Assembly: GCA_964387355.1 (NCBI GenBank)
Contig: CAYLWJ010000061.1
Location: 1-45,441, forward strand
Direction of reading: 5' to 3'
Source of the DNA: Calidifonticultor sp964387355
GTDB lineage: Bacteria; Actinomycetota; Humimicrobiia; Humimicrobiales; Humimicrobiaceae
Length of the DNA: 45,441 nucleotides
The position numbers and the translations under genes are program-made. Below the pieces are notes generated by a model that was given only the letters and a program-made list of their open reading frames with translations, ran no database searches and had not been told where the DNA came from. This document shows positions 35,102 to 43,363 of the stretch, one piece after another. Each line of letters begins with the position of its first letter. Position 1 is the first letter of the stretch.

Positions 35102-36997
35102 TTAGGCTATAGATTTAATTATTTCTGAAGTTTCTATTACCATTGATACACTGCCGTCCCCTAAAGTTGTTGCACCTGAAATAAACTTAGAATTAGTTAA
35201 TGATGTATCAAGGGTTTTAATAACTATTTCTTCTTTGCCAATTATTCTTGTTACTAAAAGACCTACCTTTTCTCTTTCTGAATCTAAAACAATTAAGTAG
35301 TTTTTATCTTTCGTTTTCTTATAATCAATTTTAAATAACTCTTCAAGTTTTACTACTGAAATTATTTCATTATTTATATTAATTACTTCTTTTTGCCTAA
35401 CTGTTTTTATTTCATTGTCATAAACTTTTACCACATTTGTTACTGACGTTAAGGGCAAAGCATAGATTTGGTTGTAAACTTCCACTATTAATGCCTGCAT
35501 AATCTCTAAGGTAACAGGAATTTTTAAAAGTATAGTTGTGCCCTGGTCAATACTGCTATACACATCAATTGAGCCTCTTAATTTACTTATATTTGATTTT
35601 ACTACATCCATCCCTACCCCTCTGCCTGAGATTTCTGAAACTTGCTGTGCAGTACTAAAGCCTGGCAGGAAAATAAGATTATAAATAAAAGATTTATCTT
35701 TTTTTTCAGCATCAGACTCAGATATCAAATTCTTTTCAATAGCTTTCTTTAAAATCTTTTCATCATCAAGTCCCTTACCATCATCTTTTACCTCAATTAT
35801 TATATTATTACTTTTCTGGTATGCATTAAGCATTATTTTACCAGTTTCAGGTTTGCCTTTTTTCTTGCGCTCATTAGGCATTTCAATTCCATGGTCAACT
35901 GCATTTCTAATTAAATGCAGTAACGGGTCATTTAATTCCTCTGCAATAGATTTATCAAGTTCAGTATCTTCTCCGTTAGTAATTAGTTCTATTTTTTTCC
36001 CAGTATTTTTTGCAAGGTCTCTAACAAGTCTAGGGAATCTTCCAAACAACCTACCAATCGGCATCATTCTTACCTTCATTAAAGATGTATGGATATCAGT
36101 AGTAAGCAAATCAAAATTATTAGTAATTTCAGTAAGTTTTTTTGTTATTACATCATTTTCTATAAAATTCTCCAAATATTTACTAATTTGTATAAGTCTA
36201 TTTCTAGCCAAAACAAGCTCACCTACATCATTCATAAGCTTATCAAGTCGCTTTACATCTACACGCATTGTAGTCTCAGCTTTAACATCAGCTTTTTTTT
36301 GTTTTTTAAGAAGTTCGTCAAGCTTTTCTCTTGAAATCTTGCCTTCACTTATTAAAATTTCTCCTAATTTTGTTAATTCATCTTGCTTAGCTAAAGCTTC
36401 TACAAGTTCCTCTTTTTTTATAATGCCTTCTTCTACAAGTATTTCACCAATTTTTTTATCTTTATATTTGTCATCCTCACCTTCAGTCTTAGCATCTAAT
36501 GGGTTATCTATTGAAGTATTATTTTCATTACTATTACCAGTTTTATTGTTTACTAGACTATCATCTGTAGGCTCAATATCAGCTTTTTTATCTACTTGAC
36601 TTGCTTTTATTAACTTTTCAATCTTTGCCTTACTTTCCTCTATATTAATATTAGAATCAAATCCATTTTCAACATCTTGTATAAGTAGTTTTATTAAATC
36701 AATTGATTCCAGAATAATATCCATCACTTGCTCATCAATTAATAATTTTTTTTCCCTCATCAAATTTAATGCATTTTCAAGCTCATGAGTAAAATTTGAA
36801 ATTTTTTCTAAACCCATAAAAGACGAAGTACCTTTTATTGTATGAACAGCTCTAAATACATTATTTAAACAATCACTATTATCAGGTTCTTTTTCTAAGA
36901 TTAATAAATTTTTATCAACATTTTCAATCAGTTCCTTAGCTTCAATTAAAAAATCGTTGATAAAATCTTTCATTTCAGGGTTTATAAAATCACTCAT
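35102..36997 (-). CDS. cheA: CheA histidine kinase with a tandem MshEN-like insert
   Basis: The 631-residue protein has a phosphotransfer domain with His52 (AVHTIKGTSSFMG), then a polar linker. Next come two 24-residue MshEN-type repeats (residues 182-205 and 210-233; KIGEIL and KLGEIL starts), in place of the usual CheY-binding P2 domain. After that follow the dimerisation domain, the ATP-binding domain (LIRNAVDHGIE, DDGKGLDDEKI, GRGVGMDVV) and a CheW-like C-terminus. CheA relays receptor signals to CheY and CheB. I chose the ATG at 36997, six bases after AAGGTG, over the GTG at 37006. Catalytic motifs are intact. It ends the chemotaxis block. Confidence 0.94.
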   Translation of the reverse strand: MSDFINPEMKDFINDFLIEAKELIENVDKNLLILEKEPDNSDCLNNVFRAVHTIKGTSSFMGLEKISNFTHELENALNLMREKKLLIDEQVMDIILESIDLIKLLIQDVENGFDSNINIEESKAKIEKLIKASQVDKKADIEPTDDSLVNNKTGNSNENNTSIDNPLDAKTEGEDDKYKDKKIGEILVEEGIIKKEELVEALAKQDELTKLGEILISEGKISREKLDELLKKQKKADVKAETTMRVDVKRLDKLMNDVGELVLARNRLIQISKYLENFIENDVITKKLTEITNNFDLLTTDIHTSLMKVRMMPIGRLFGRFPRLVRDLAKNTGKKIELITNGEDTELDKSIAEELNDPLLHLIRNAVDHGIEMPNERKKKGKPETGKIMLNAYQKSNNIIIEVKDDGKGLDDEKILKKAIEKNLISESDAEKKDKSFIYNLIFLPGFSTAQQVSEISGRGVGMDVVKSNISKLRGSIDVYSSIDQGTTILLKIPVTLEIMQALIVEVYNQIYALPLTSVTNVVKVYDNEIKTVRQKEVININNEIISVVKLEELFKIDYKKTKDKNYLIVLDSEREKVGLLVTRIIGKEEIVIKTLDTSLTNSKFISGATTLGDGSVSMVIETSEIIKSIA

Positions 36998-37094
36998 GCA
37001 CATCACCTTAAAAAAATTAATAAATTAAGTTTTAAAAGTAAAAATTTAGAATAAAATTTATAACTAGTAATTTCATAGAATAGAACAATTTAAT

Positions 37095-37466
37095 TTAGCC
37101 TGATTTTCTAATTAACTCCTTTATATTATCTTTTAGTTCTTCTGCAGGCAAAGGCTTAATTAAATACACATTTGCCCCTGCTTCTAAACACTTCTGTCTT
37201 TCAATTTCGTTTTTTTCAGTTGTAAGCATTATTATTGGTATTTTACTATAAACTGTACTAGACCTTATTGTATTTACTAATTCTAACCCAGTCATTTTTG
37301 GCATATTTAAATCTGCAATTATTAAATCTACGTCGTTGACAACTATTTTTTCTAATGCCTCTATGCCATTTTCTGCTTCTATACAATTAAATTCATTATT
37401 ATGTAAAATATTTATTATCAATTTCCTCATTACTCTTGAATCATCAACTATTAATATATTAATCAA
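37095..37466 (-). CDS. cheY: CheY-like response regulator
   Basis: This is a single-domain receiver of 123 residues. Phosphorylation site Asp52 lies in LIIADLNMPKMTGLEL, with acidic residues Asp8 and Asp9, a Thr in IIMLTTE and the conserved Lys in LIKPL. It follows cheR and precedes cheA with a strong AAGGAGGAG site. Because a second CheY lies at 42800, one may drive the motor and the other act as a phosphate sink or in another pathway; which is which cannot be decided. Confidence 0.93.
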   Translation of the reverse strand: MINILIVDDSRVMRKLIINILHNNEFNCIEAENGIEALEKIVVNDVDLIIADLNMPKMTGLELVNTIRSSTVYSKIPIIMLTTEKNEIERQKCLEAGANVYLIKPLPAEELKDNIKELIRKSG

Positions 37467-37478
37467 ATGCTCCTCCTT

Positions 37479-37535
37479 AAAATTAAATTAAATTAAATTA
37501 AACTGAATTGAATTTAATTGAATTGAATTAAATTA
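37479..37535. repeat. AATTA-type pentanucleotide repeat between cheR and cheY
   Basis: About four perfect AATTA/TTAAA units (37480-37502) are followed by diverged AATTG-containing units up to 37535. The repeat lies 13 bases upstream of the cheY start, next to its ribosome binding site. It could change length by slippage. Confidence 0.6.
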
Positions 37536-37652
37536 TTTATTTTTCTGTTTTAATGTTCCTAATTTAATAGATAATTTTTTTATAATTTTATTTTTTAAAA
37601 AAATTATTGAAAAAATAATTTAAAAAATAAAATTAAAAAATCTTAATAATTT

Positions 37653-38582
37653 TTACACCTCCTTTTTATAAACTAAAGCTTTTTGGAATAGCACCAGCTT
37701 AAAAGCTGATGTTATACCGTGCAATGATTCAGAATGTCCTAAAAAAAGATAGCCATTTGGTTTTAATAAGTTATAAAAACTATCTAAAACCTTTTTCTTT
37801 GCATTTAGATCAAAATAAATCAAAACATTTCTGCAAAAGATGATATCAAAAGATGGCAAAAGAGATAAATCATTATTGTCAAGAAGATTAAGCTTTTTAA
37901 ACTTTACGTTTTGTCTATATTGGTTTTTTATTTCGTATTCCTTTTCTGAAATTTTATTAAAACATCTTGATATAATTTTAGGGTCAGTGGTTCTTAAAGA
38001 ATATTCACCATATACGCCTTTAATTGCTTTATTTAATACTGACTGGCTTATATCTGTTGCTAATATATCAAAATACCAGTTATTGTAACTTTGATTATTT
38101 TTATTATTTCCTTTATTCTCAGTAGACTTTAATGATTCAAAATAATCATTTAAAACTATAGATAAGGTGTAAGGCTCTTCACCTGAGGAACATCCTGCAC
38201 TCCAAACTTTTAAATATTTTAGACCCAAATTATTTCCTCTTGATATTATCTCATCTAAAATCTCTTCCTTTAAAACTGTAAATTGGGGTTCATTTCTAAA
38301 AAAAGAAGTTTCATTTATTGTAATATAATCATAAAGAACAGTTATCTCCTGATCTTTTTTTTCGTTATATTTGAGGTAATAAATATAATCAGATACACTT
38401 CTTAGATTAAGATGGGCCATCCTTTCGATAACTTTATCTTCAATAAGGTATTTTTTCTCAATTCTAAAATAAATACCACATTTATCATAAATAAAATCCC
38501 GCAAAAAGCAAAACTCCTCGTCTGTAATTATTCTCTTTTCATTTTTTGTTTTTTCAATTTCTATATACAAGTTAATCCCCAA
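37653..38582 (-). CDS. cheR: CheR, chemotaxis methyltransferase
   Basis: The 309-residue protein has an N-terminal helical CheR domain (DYITINETSFFRNEPQF) and a SAM-binding domain with VWSAGCSSGEEPYTLSI and FDIIFCRNVLIYFD. CheR methylates receptor glutamates and works against CheB. The start is uncertain: TTG at 38582 and TTG at 38570 are possible; the second is better placed after a GGGG site. It follows the HDOD gene by 85 bases. Confidence 0.94.
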   Translation of the reverse strand: MGINLYIEIEKTKNEKRIITDEEFCFLRDFIYDKCGIYFRIEKKYLIEDKVIERMAHLNLRSVSDYIYYLKYNEKKDQEITVLYDYITINETSFFRNEPQFTVLKEEILDEIISRGNNLGLKYLKVWSAGCSSGEEPYTLSIVLNDYFESLKSTENKGNNKNNQSYNNWYFDILATDISQSVLNKAIKGVYGEYSLRTTDPKIISRCFNKISEKEYEIKNQYRQNVKFKKLNLLDNNDLSLLPSFDIIFCRNVLIYFDLNAKKKVLDSFYNLLKPNGYLFLGHSESLHGITSAFKLVLFQKALVYKKEV

Positions 38583-38667
38583 CCTAATAGTTATTTGTAA
38601 TAAATTAAATCAATTAATTTAATTATAAAATAAATATTTACAAACTTAACAATCAAAATAATTCTTC

Positions 38668-39567
38668 TTAAAAAAAGTCATTTTTAAAATTATTTACAAC
38701 TTCATCACTTTTTTCTAGCTCATCATCTATTTCAAATAAAATTCTTTCAATATCAAAATCTTTAATTAAACAATTTTCTACTAATATTTTCCAAGCTTTT
38801 AAATCAAAAATATTTAACCCACTATGCGGAAATGTTAGCCACTCTTCTCTTAAATTTGTCAAAATATCAGCAATACTTACGACACAAATAAGCAAAATAT
38901 TTTTGTTCTTTTCATCAGGACAGTGGTGAAAATTTATAGCATCAATTAGTTCTTCTGGAAAGTTCCAACTTTTTGCGATATAGCCTCCTATATATGCGTG
39001 GTCTGTGCCTAATTCTTCAGCTTCAACCTCAAATAAATTTTTATTATCTTGCTTTGCTCTTTCAACTGCTAAGTTAAATTCATAATGAAAATATTGGTCT
39101 AAAAATATTTTACCAATATCATGTAAAAGCCCTGCAATAAATGGGCTTGTCTGGAAATTTAGTTTAAAAACTTTTGTAAGAATTTCTGCTGTTCTGCCAG
39201 TTACTACAGAATGTTTTAAAAAAGCAATCTTATCAAAAGAGAATTTAGTTTTTTTTGGGAAAAGTTTTATAATGGACAACGTAAAAATTAGATTTTTTAT
39301 TTCCCTTAAACCAAGTAAAATAATTGCTTGCTCAAGAGAGCCCACTTTTCTTTTTAAGGCATAAAAAGCAGAATTCGAAACTTTCAATATTTGGGCTGTA
39401 AGAGATGGGTCTTTTGAGATAAGATTGGCAAGTTCTTTTATTGATGTCTCCTCATCAATAGTATAACTCATAAGCTCTATTGCCAGCCCTGGCATTACAG
39501 GCAAATTTTTTAAATTATATAATTTTGTAAAAATGTTTTGTTTTAATAATTGTACTTTTTCTTCCAT
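38668..39567 (-). CDS. HDOD-domain protein with intact HD motif
   Basis: The 299-residue protein has the HDOD signature: LPVMPGLAIELM, LANLISKDPSLTAQILKVSN, SLEQAIILLGLREIKNL, and an HD pair in AGLLHDIGKIFLDQYFH. HDOD proteins are found in signalling clusters. Most lack phosphodiesterase activity, but here the HD residues are preserved, so metal binding is possible. Genes of this type often sit beside cheB and cheR. The substrate and exact role are unknown. Confidence 0.88.
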   Translation of the reverse strand: MEEKVQLLKQNIFTKLYNLKNLPVMPGLAIELMSYTIDEETSIKELANLISKDPSLTAQILKVSNSAFYALKRKVGSLEQAIILLGLREIKNLIFTLSIIKLFPKKTKFSFDKIAFLKHSVVTGRTAEILTKVFKLNFQTSPFIAGLLHDIGKIFLDQYFHYEFNLAVERAKQDNKNLFEVEAEELGTDHAYIGGYIAKSWNFPEELIDAINFHHCPDEKNKNILLICVVSIADILTNLREEWLTFPHSGLNIFDLKAWKILVENCLIKDFDIERILFEIDDELEKSDEVVNNFKNDFF

Positions 39568-39724
39568 TAATTTTAAATTTGTTTTTTGCTAAAATTTTAA
39601 AATTCCAACTTATAAATCAGCAAAGAAAAAATAATAATATACTTCTTACATAATTTAATTTAATATAGAATTAAATTAATAAAAAAATTAATAACTTCAA
39701 AAATTTTAATTATTACTTTATAAA

Positions 39725-40927
39725 TTATTCATTATTGCTAAAGATTTCATCCAATATTAGTCCAAAATCTATATTCTCATGTTTTGATAATGCTTCTATA
39801 GCTGTTGCTTTTACTAAAGGGTGATAACTTTGCACATTTTCTTTAAGTAGTTTTACTATTTCTTTGTCAGACTTAATTTCAAAATTTGATAATAATTTTA
39901 TTGCCTGAGAAATATTCCAAGGATTTTTGTCTGTCTTAATAACATTTATTAAAAAATCAATTAAAATTCTACTTTTAATGTTGCTAATATTATAAAAAAT
40001 ATTATCGACATTAATTTTATAATTTAATATATCTATAATAGTTCTATTAAAGTTTGTCATTAAATCCTCGCTAAAAACATTGGCATTTTCAATTAATTTA
40101 AATAAGCAATTTAGCTCACAATGGTTTTTAAAAACTTCTAGAACCTCTATCTTTACATAATCTGGTAGATTTTTAATTATAGGCAGTATTTTAATTAAGA
40201 TATTTTTAGAGCCTTTTTTATTAATAGCTTCCATAATGGAAAATGAAATCCAAGGTTGATTTTCAGTTTTGAGCAAGTCTACCAAAAAATCAACATCAAA
40301 ATTAATTTCAGAGTCAGCTAAGGAATTTATCGCAGAGTGTTTAATATTTTCATTTTTATCTAGCAAAGCTATTTTTAGCAGATTAATTGACTTTGGATTT
40401 TTACTAAACCCTAATATCTGGCAGAGATATATTTTTATATTTTCGTTTGCATTTTCAAAAACAACCAAAATGTCATCAATAAAATAATCAACAGTATTAC
40501 ATAATAGCTCAAATACCATATTTCTAAAATGAGTATTATCACTATTTAAATAAAATATTAACTTTTCAAAGATTTTTTCATTCTCATTTTTAGCCTCAGA
40601 ATCACTAAGACAGTACTTTTTATTCTGAGCTTCTTTGTAATTTTTTATAATCCTTTCTTTTAATAAATCTTTTACCTTTTCTTGAACAGCATTATTTCCA
40701 TTCTCAAAAAGTTTAAATAACACATCTTTATTTACATCATATTTTTTTTCTTCTATTTTTTTAGTTAATTCATATAACTTTTGACCATCTTTAAAATCAA
40801 CATTGAAATTTAAAATTTCTTGTTCTATTTTATTAATATCATCATCAATAGAAATTTTATTTAATTGAGACTCGTTTTTTTTAATATTAACTTCTTTAAA
40901 ATTTGAGTTATAATCTTTCATACTCAT
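39725..40927 (-). CDS. HEAT-repeat-like protein in the chemotaxis operon
   Basis: The 400-residue protein is mostly alpha-helical with repeating pairs resembling HEAT repeats. Examples are LLKIALLDKNENIKHSAINS then LADSE, and LVKATAIEAL (here HPLVKATAIEALSKHE). There is no catalytic motif, signal peptide or membrane helix. It is encoded between cheB and the HDOD gene with short gaps (49 and 157 bases), so it likely acts in the same pathway, perhaps as a scaffold. No specific function is known to me. Confidence 0.75.
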   Translation of the reverse strand: MSMKDYNSNFKEVNIKKNESQLNKISIDDDINKIEQEILNFNVDFKDGQKLYELTKKIEEKKYDVNKDVLFKLFENGNNAVQEKVKDLLKERIIKNYKEAQNKKYCLSDSEAKNENEKIFEKLIFYLNSDNTHFRNMVFELLCNTVDYFIDDILVVFENANENIKIYLCQILGFSKNPKSINLLKIALLDKNENIKHSAINSLADSEINFDVDFLVDLLKTENQPWISFSIMEAINKKGSKNILIKILPIIKNLPDYVKIEVLEVFKNHCELNCLFKLIENANVFSEDLMTNFNRTIIDILNYKINVDNIFYNISNIKSRILIDFLINVIKTDKNPWNISQAIKLLSNFEIKSDKEIVKLLKENVQSYHPLVKATAIEALSKHENIDFGLILDEIFSNNE

Positions 40928-40976
40928 CTTTTTGCCTTATAATAAATTTTATTTTGATTTTAATATTTTAAGTTAA

Positions 40977-42059
40977 TTAACTAACTATCTTTATTATATT
41001 TTTTGAAATTTCTTCAATTGGGAGAATTAAATCTGCAAGTTTATTATCAACTATTGCTTTTGGCATTCCATAAATTATTGATGTAACTTCATCTTGTGCA
41101 ATTACAATCCCATGCTTTTCTTTAAGACATTTTATACCCTTTAATCCATCACTGCCCATACCAGTTAAAATAATACCTAGGGCTCTCCTTCCAAAAATTT
41201 CAGCAACCGATGTAATTAAAACATCAACACATGGTTTATAAAGAGAACCAAAATCTCTTTCATCTAACTTAATAAAGACTTTCGCAGATTCTTTTACTAA
41301 ATACATATTATAATTACCAGGCGCAATATAAACTGTTGAGTCTTCAATTAATTCATGGTCTTCAGCTTCCTTTACAATTATTTTGCTTAAAGTGTTCAAC
41401 CTCTCTGCAAAAGTTTTAGTAAAACCAGCAGGCATATGTTGAGCAACAACTATGCTGCATGGTAAATTTTCAGGTAACATAGTAATTATATTTTGTAAAG
41501 CCCCAGGCCCACCTGTTGAAGCACCAATAGCAACTATTTTAATTTTTTGACCATCAGCTAATATTAAATTTTTATATTCATCATCTAAAAAATTTCTTTC
41601 CTCTAAAATATGTCTTTGCTGAATATTTTTTCTTAGTAGTCTGCTTTTTATTATATGTTTTCTTCTAGCTATCGATTTAATTTTATTAATAATTTCATTT
41701 TCAATTTTTAATACGTTTAGTTTGGTATGATCAATGTCTTTCGAAATATAATCAACTGCACCAATTTCTAATGCTTGAATTGTCTCTTTTGCACCAGCTG
41801 TTGTAAGTGATGAAATCATTATAACGGGTATTGGATGTTCATTAATAATTCTTTTTAACGCCTCTATTCCATTTAATTCAGGCATTTCAATATCTAAAGT
41901 TAATACATCTGGATCTAATTTTTTAACAAGCTCAACTGCTTCTAAACCATTTTTTGCTAAGGCAATTACCGTTATCTCTGGATCTTTTTCTAAAATCATT
42001 TTTAGGGCTCTTCTCATAAAAGCAGAATCATCTGCAATAATTACCCGTATTAAATTCAA
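40977..42059 (-). CDS. cheB: CheB, chemotaxis methylesterase/response regulator
   Basis: The 360-residue protein has a receiver domain with Asp56 (LTLDIEMPELNG), a linker, then the methylesterase domain. That domain carries the catalytic triad Ser181 (GASTGGPGAL), His208 (AQHMPAGFT) and Asp304 (GMGSDGLKG). CheB removes receptor methyl groups after phosphorylation by CheA. Start is TTG (42057-42059) after AAAGGT. All catalytic residues are present. Confidence 0.97.
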   Translation of the reverse strand: MNLIRVIIADDSAFMRRALKMILEKDPEITVIALAKNGLEAVELVKKLDPDVLTLDIEMPELNGIEALKRIINEHPIPVIMISSLTTAGAKETIQALEIGAVDYISKDIDHTKLNVLKIENEIINKIKSIARRKHIIKSRLLRKNIQQRHILEERNFLDDEYKNLILADGQKIKIVAIGASTGGPGALQNIITMLPENLPCSIVVAQHMPAGFTKTFAERLNTLSKIIVKEAEDHELIEDSTVYIAPGNYNMYLVKESAKVFIKLDERDFGSLYKPCVDVLITSVAEIFGRRALGIILTGMGSDGLKGIKCLKEKHGIVIAQDEVTSIIYGMPKAIVDNKLADLILPIEEISKNIIKIVS

Positions 42060-42144
42060 ATTTTTACCTTTCTAATTTTTTAATAATATTGAATTTATTA
42101 TTTAACTAATTATTGAATCTGTTAATTAAATTAATTAATTTTAT

Positions 42145-42630
42145 TTAATCTTTAAAGCTAAATTCTACACACATTCTTTTTTTATCTATTATAAAAGGAA
42201 AAATCCAAGACTCATCACTTGCAATACAATTTGTGTTAAAATCTTTTCCACTAACCACTATAGGCAAGCTTTGTTCTATGTTCAAACCTTTATCCGCTAA
42301 TTTAGTTTTTATTCCTCCTGCAATCATATTAGTCATTTCTCCAACAGCATCTATTACATCTTTATCAATATCTAAATAATCTATCCCTAACATTTTAGAC
42401 GTTACTAATAGCGCACTGTCTTTTTCGAAATGAACTATAACTGAAGCAGAAAAATTGCCACCCAACCCTATAATGCCACTAATATCCTGCCTATTCGGTA
42501 TTTTTATACCATTGTTGCGAATAAAAGGTTTTTCCATAATAGGTTCAATAAAAATCATTGAATTAAATATCTGTTTTACTACTTGTTCAACATAATCTAT
42601 TATTTTTTCTTTAACTGTTTCTTTTACCAT
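42145..42630 (-). CDS. cheX: CheX-like CheY-P phosphatase
   Basis: The 161-residue protein has the CheX/CheC-type fold signature, with the acidic/amide pair Glu98 and Asn101 in VGEMTNMIAGGIKTKL. CheX dephosphorylates CheY-P and ends the signal. Only one E-x2-N motif is present, as in CheX and unlike CheC, which has two. It lies between cheY and cheB. Start at 42630 is ATG. Confidence 0.88.
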   Translation of the reverse strand: MVKETVKEKIIDYVEQVVKQIFNSMIFIEPIMEKPFIRNNGIKIPNRQDISGIIGLGGNFSASVIVHFEKDSALLVTSKMLGIDYLDIDKDVIDAVGEMTNMIAGGIKTKLADKGLNIEQSLPIVVSGKDFNTNCIASDESWIFPFIIDKKRMCVEFSFKD

Positions 42631-42799
42631 TACTTTTTTACTCCTATCCTATTAATTACTTTTTTACTCAAATCAATTTAAAAAACAAATTTAAATAATG
42701 TTAATAACAAAATAAATGCTAAAAAAAATAAAAAATTATAAAGTTTTATTAAAAACAAACTACATTTTGTATTAATATATTAATATTGAAAATAAGGTA

Positions 42800-43174
42800 T
42801 TAAGAAAAATATTTTCTCAATTTTTGTTCAAGCTGAGCAGATGTAAAAGGTTTTGTAATATAGTTATCAGCCCCATTATTCATAGCTTCTTCCATTTTAC
42901 TTGCACTGCCTTCAGTAGTAATCATTATTATAATTATTTTTTTTGAAGTAGCCGTTTCTCGGACCTTTTTTATAAACTCTATCCCGTTCATATTCGGCAT
43001 ATTCCAGTCAGCAAGAATTAAATCTGTTTTTTTGGCATCAAAAAATTTTAAGCCTTCAACACCATCTGAAGCTTCTGTAATATTAATATCAGTAAAACCA
43101 CTCTCATTTAAGGCTTTTATAATTATTTTTCTCATCACTGCAGAATCATCCACAATCAATACATTCAGTGGCAA
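42800..43174 (-). CDS. cheY: CheY response regulator
   Basis: The 124-residue single receiver domain has Asp56 (ILADWNMPNMNGIEF), acidic Asp9 and Asp10, and the ITKPF lysine. The WNMPNMNG and GADNYITKPF motifs are those of motor-binding CheY, more so than in the copy at 37095. Start is TTG (43172-43174) with an excellent AAGGAGG site; no ATG is available nearby. It is the first gene of the chemotaxis block. Confidence 0.95.
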   Translation of the reverse strand: MPLNVLIVDDSAVMRKIIIKALNESGFTDINITEASDGVEGLKFFDAKKTDLILADWNMPNMNGIEFIKKVRETATSKKIIIIMITTEGSASKMEEAMNNGADNYITKPFTSAQLEQKLRKYFS

Positions 43175-43241
43175 CGCTCCTCCTTTAAAAATTTTAATAA
43201 TTTATGTTTTTATAATTTATCTAAAAATTGTTCTAATTAAA

Positions 43242-43249
43242 ATATCGGA
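43242..43249 (-). promoter_or_regulatory. Possible sigma28 -10 element before cheY
   Basis: TCCGATAT on the minus strand is identical to the fliC and flgF -10 elements and lies 68 bases before the cheY start. The corresponding -35 (43269-43262, TTTATTTT) matches the consensus poorly. Confidence 0.45.
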
Positions 43250-43258
43250 TTTTTTTTT

Positions 43259-43283
43259 AATAAAATAAAATAAAATAAAATAA
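43259..43283. repeat. TAAAA pentanucleotide repeat between divergent promoters
   Basis: Four to five perfect TAAAA units lie between the two opposed CCGATAT elements at 43242 and 43312, where the -35 region of the cheY promoter would be. Confidence 0.7.
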
Positions 43284-43311
43284 TTTATTTATTTTTATTT
43301 TTTATTTTTTT

Positions 43312-43319
43312 GCCGATAT
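43312..43319 (+). promoter_or_regulatory. Possible sigma28 -10 element before the HD-GYP gene
   Basis: GCCGATAT on the plus strand matches 7 of 8 bases of the sigma28 -10. It lies 45 bases before the HD-GYP start. Upstream sequence is T-rich without a clear -35. Confidence 0.4.
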
Positions 43320-43363
43320 ATATATTATATAAATAAAAATTTTTTTATTTTAAACTAATTATT

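Noticed and set aside
35853..36599. A 248-residue reading frame on the plus strand opposite cheA
   Set aside because: It is a shadow of the intact cheA coding frame, rich in Ser/Leu from the complementary strand, with no ribosome binding site or family features.
35102..37006. CheA start at the GTG of 37006
   Set aside because: AAGGTG lies exactly there and is better used as the ribosome binding site for the ATG at 36997.
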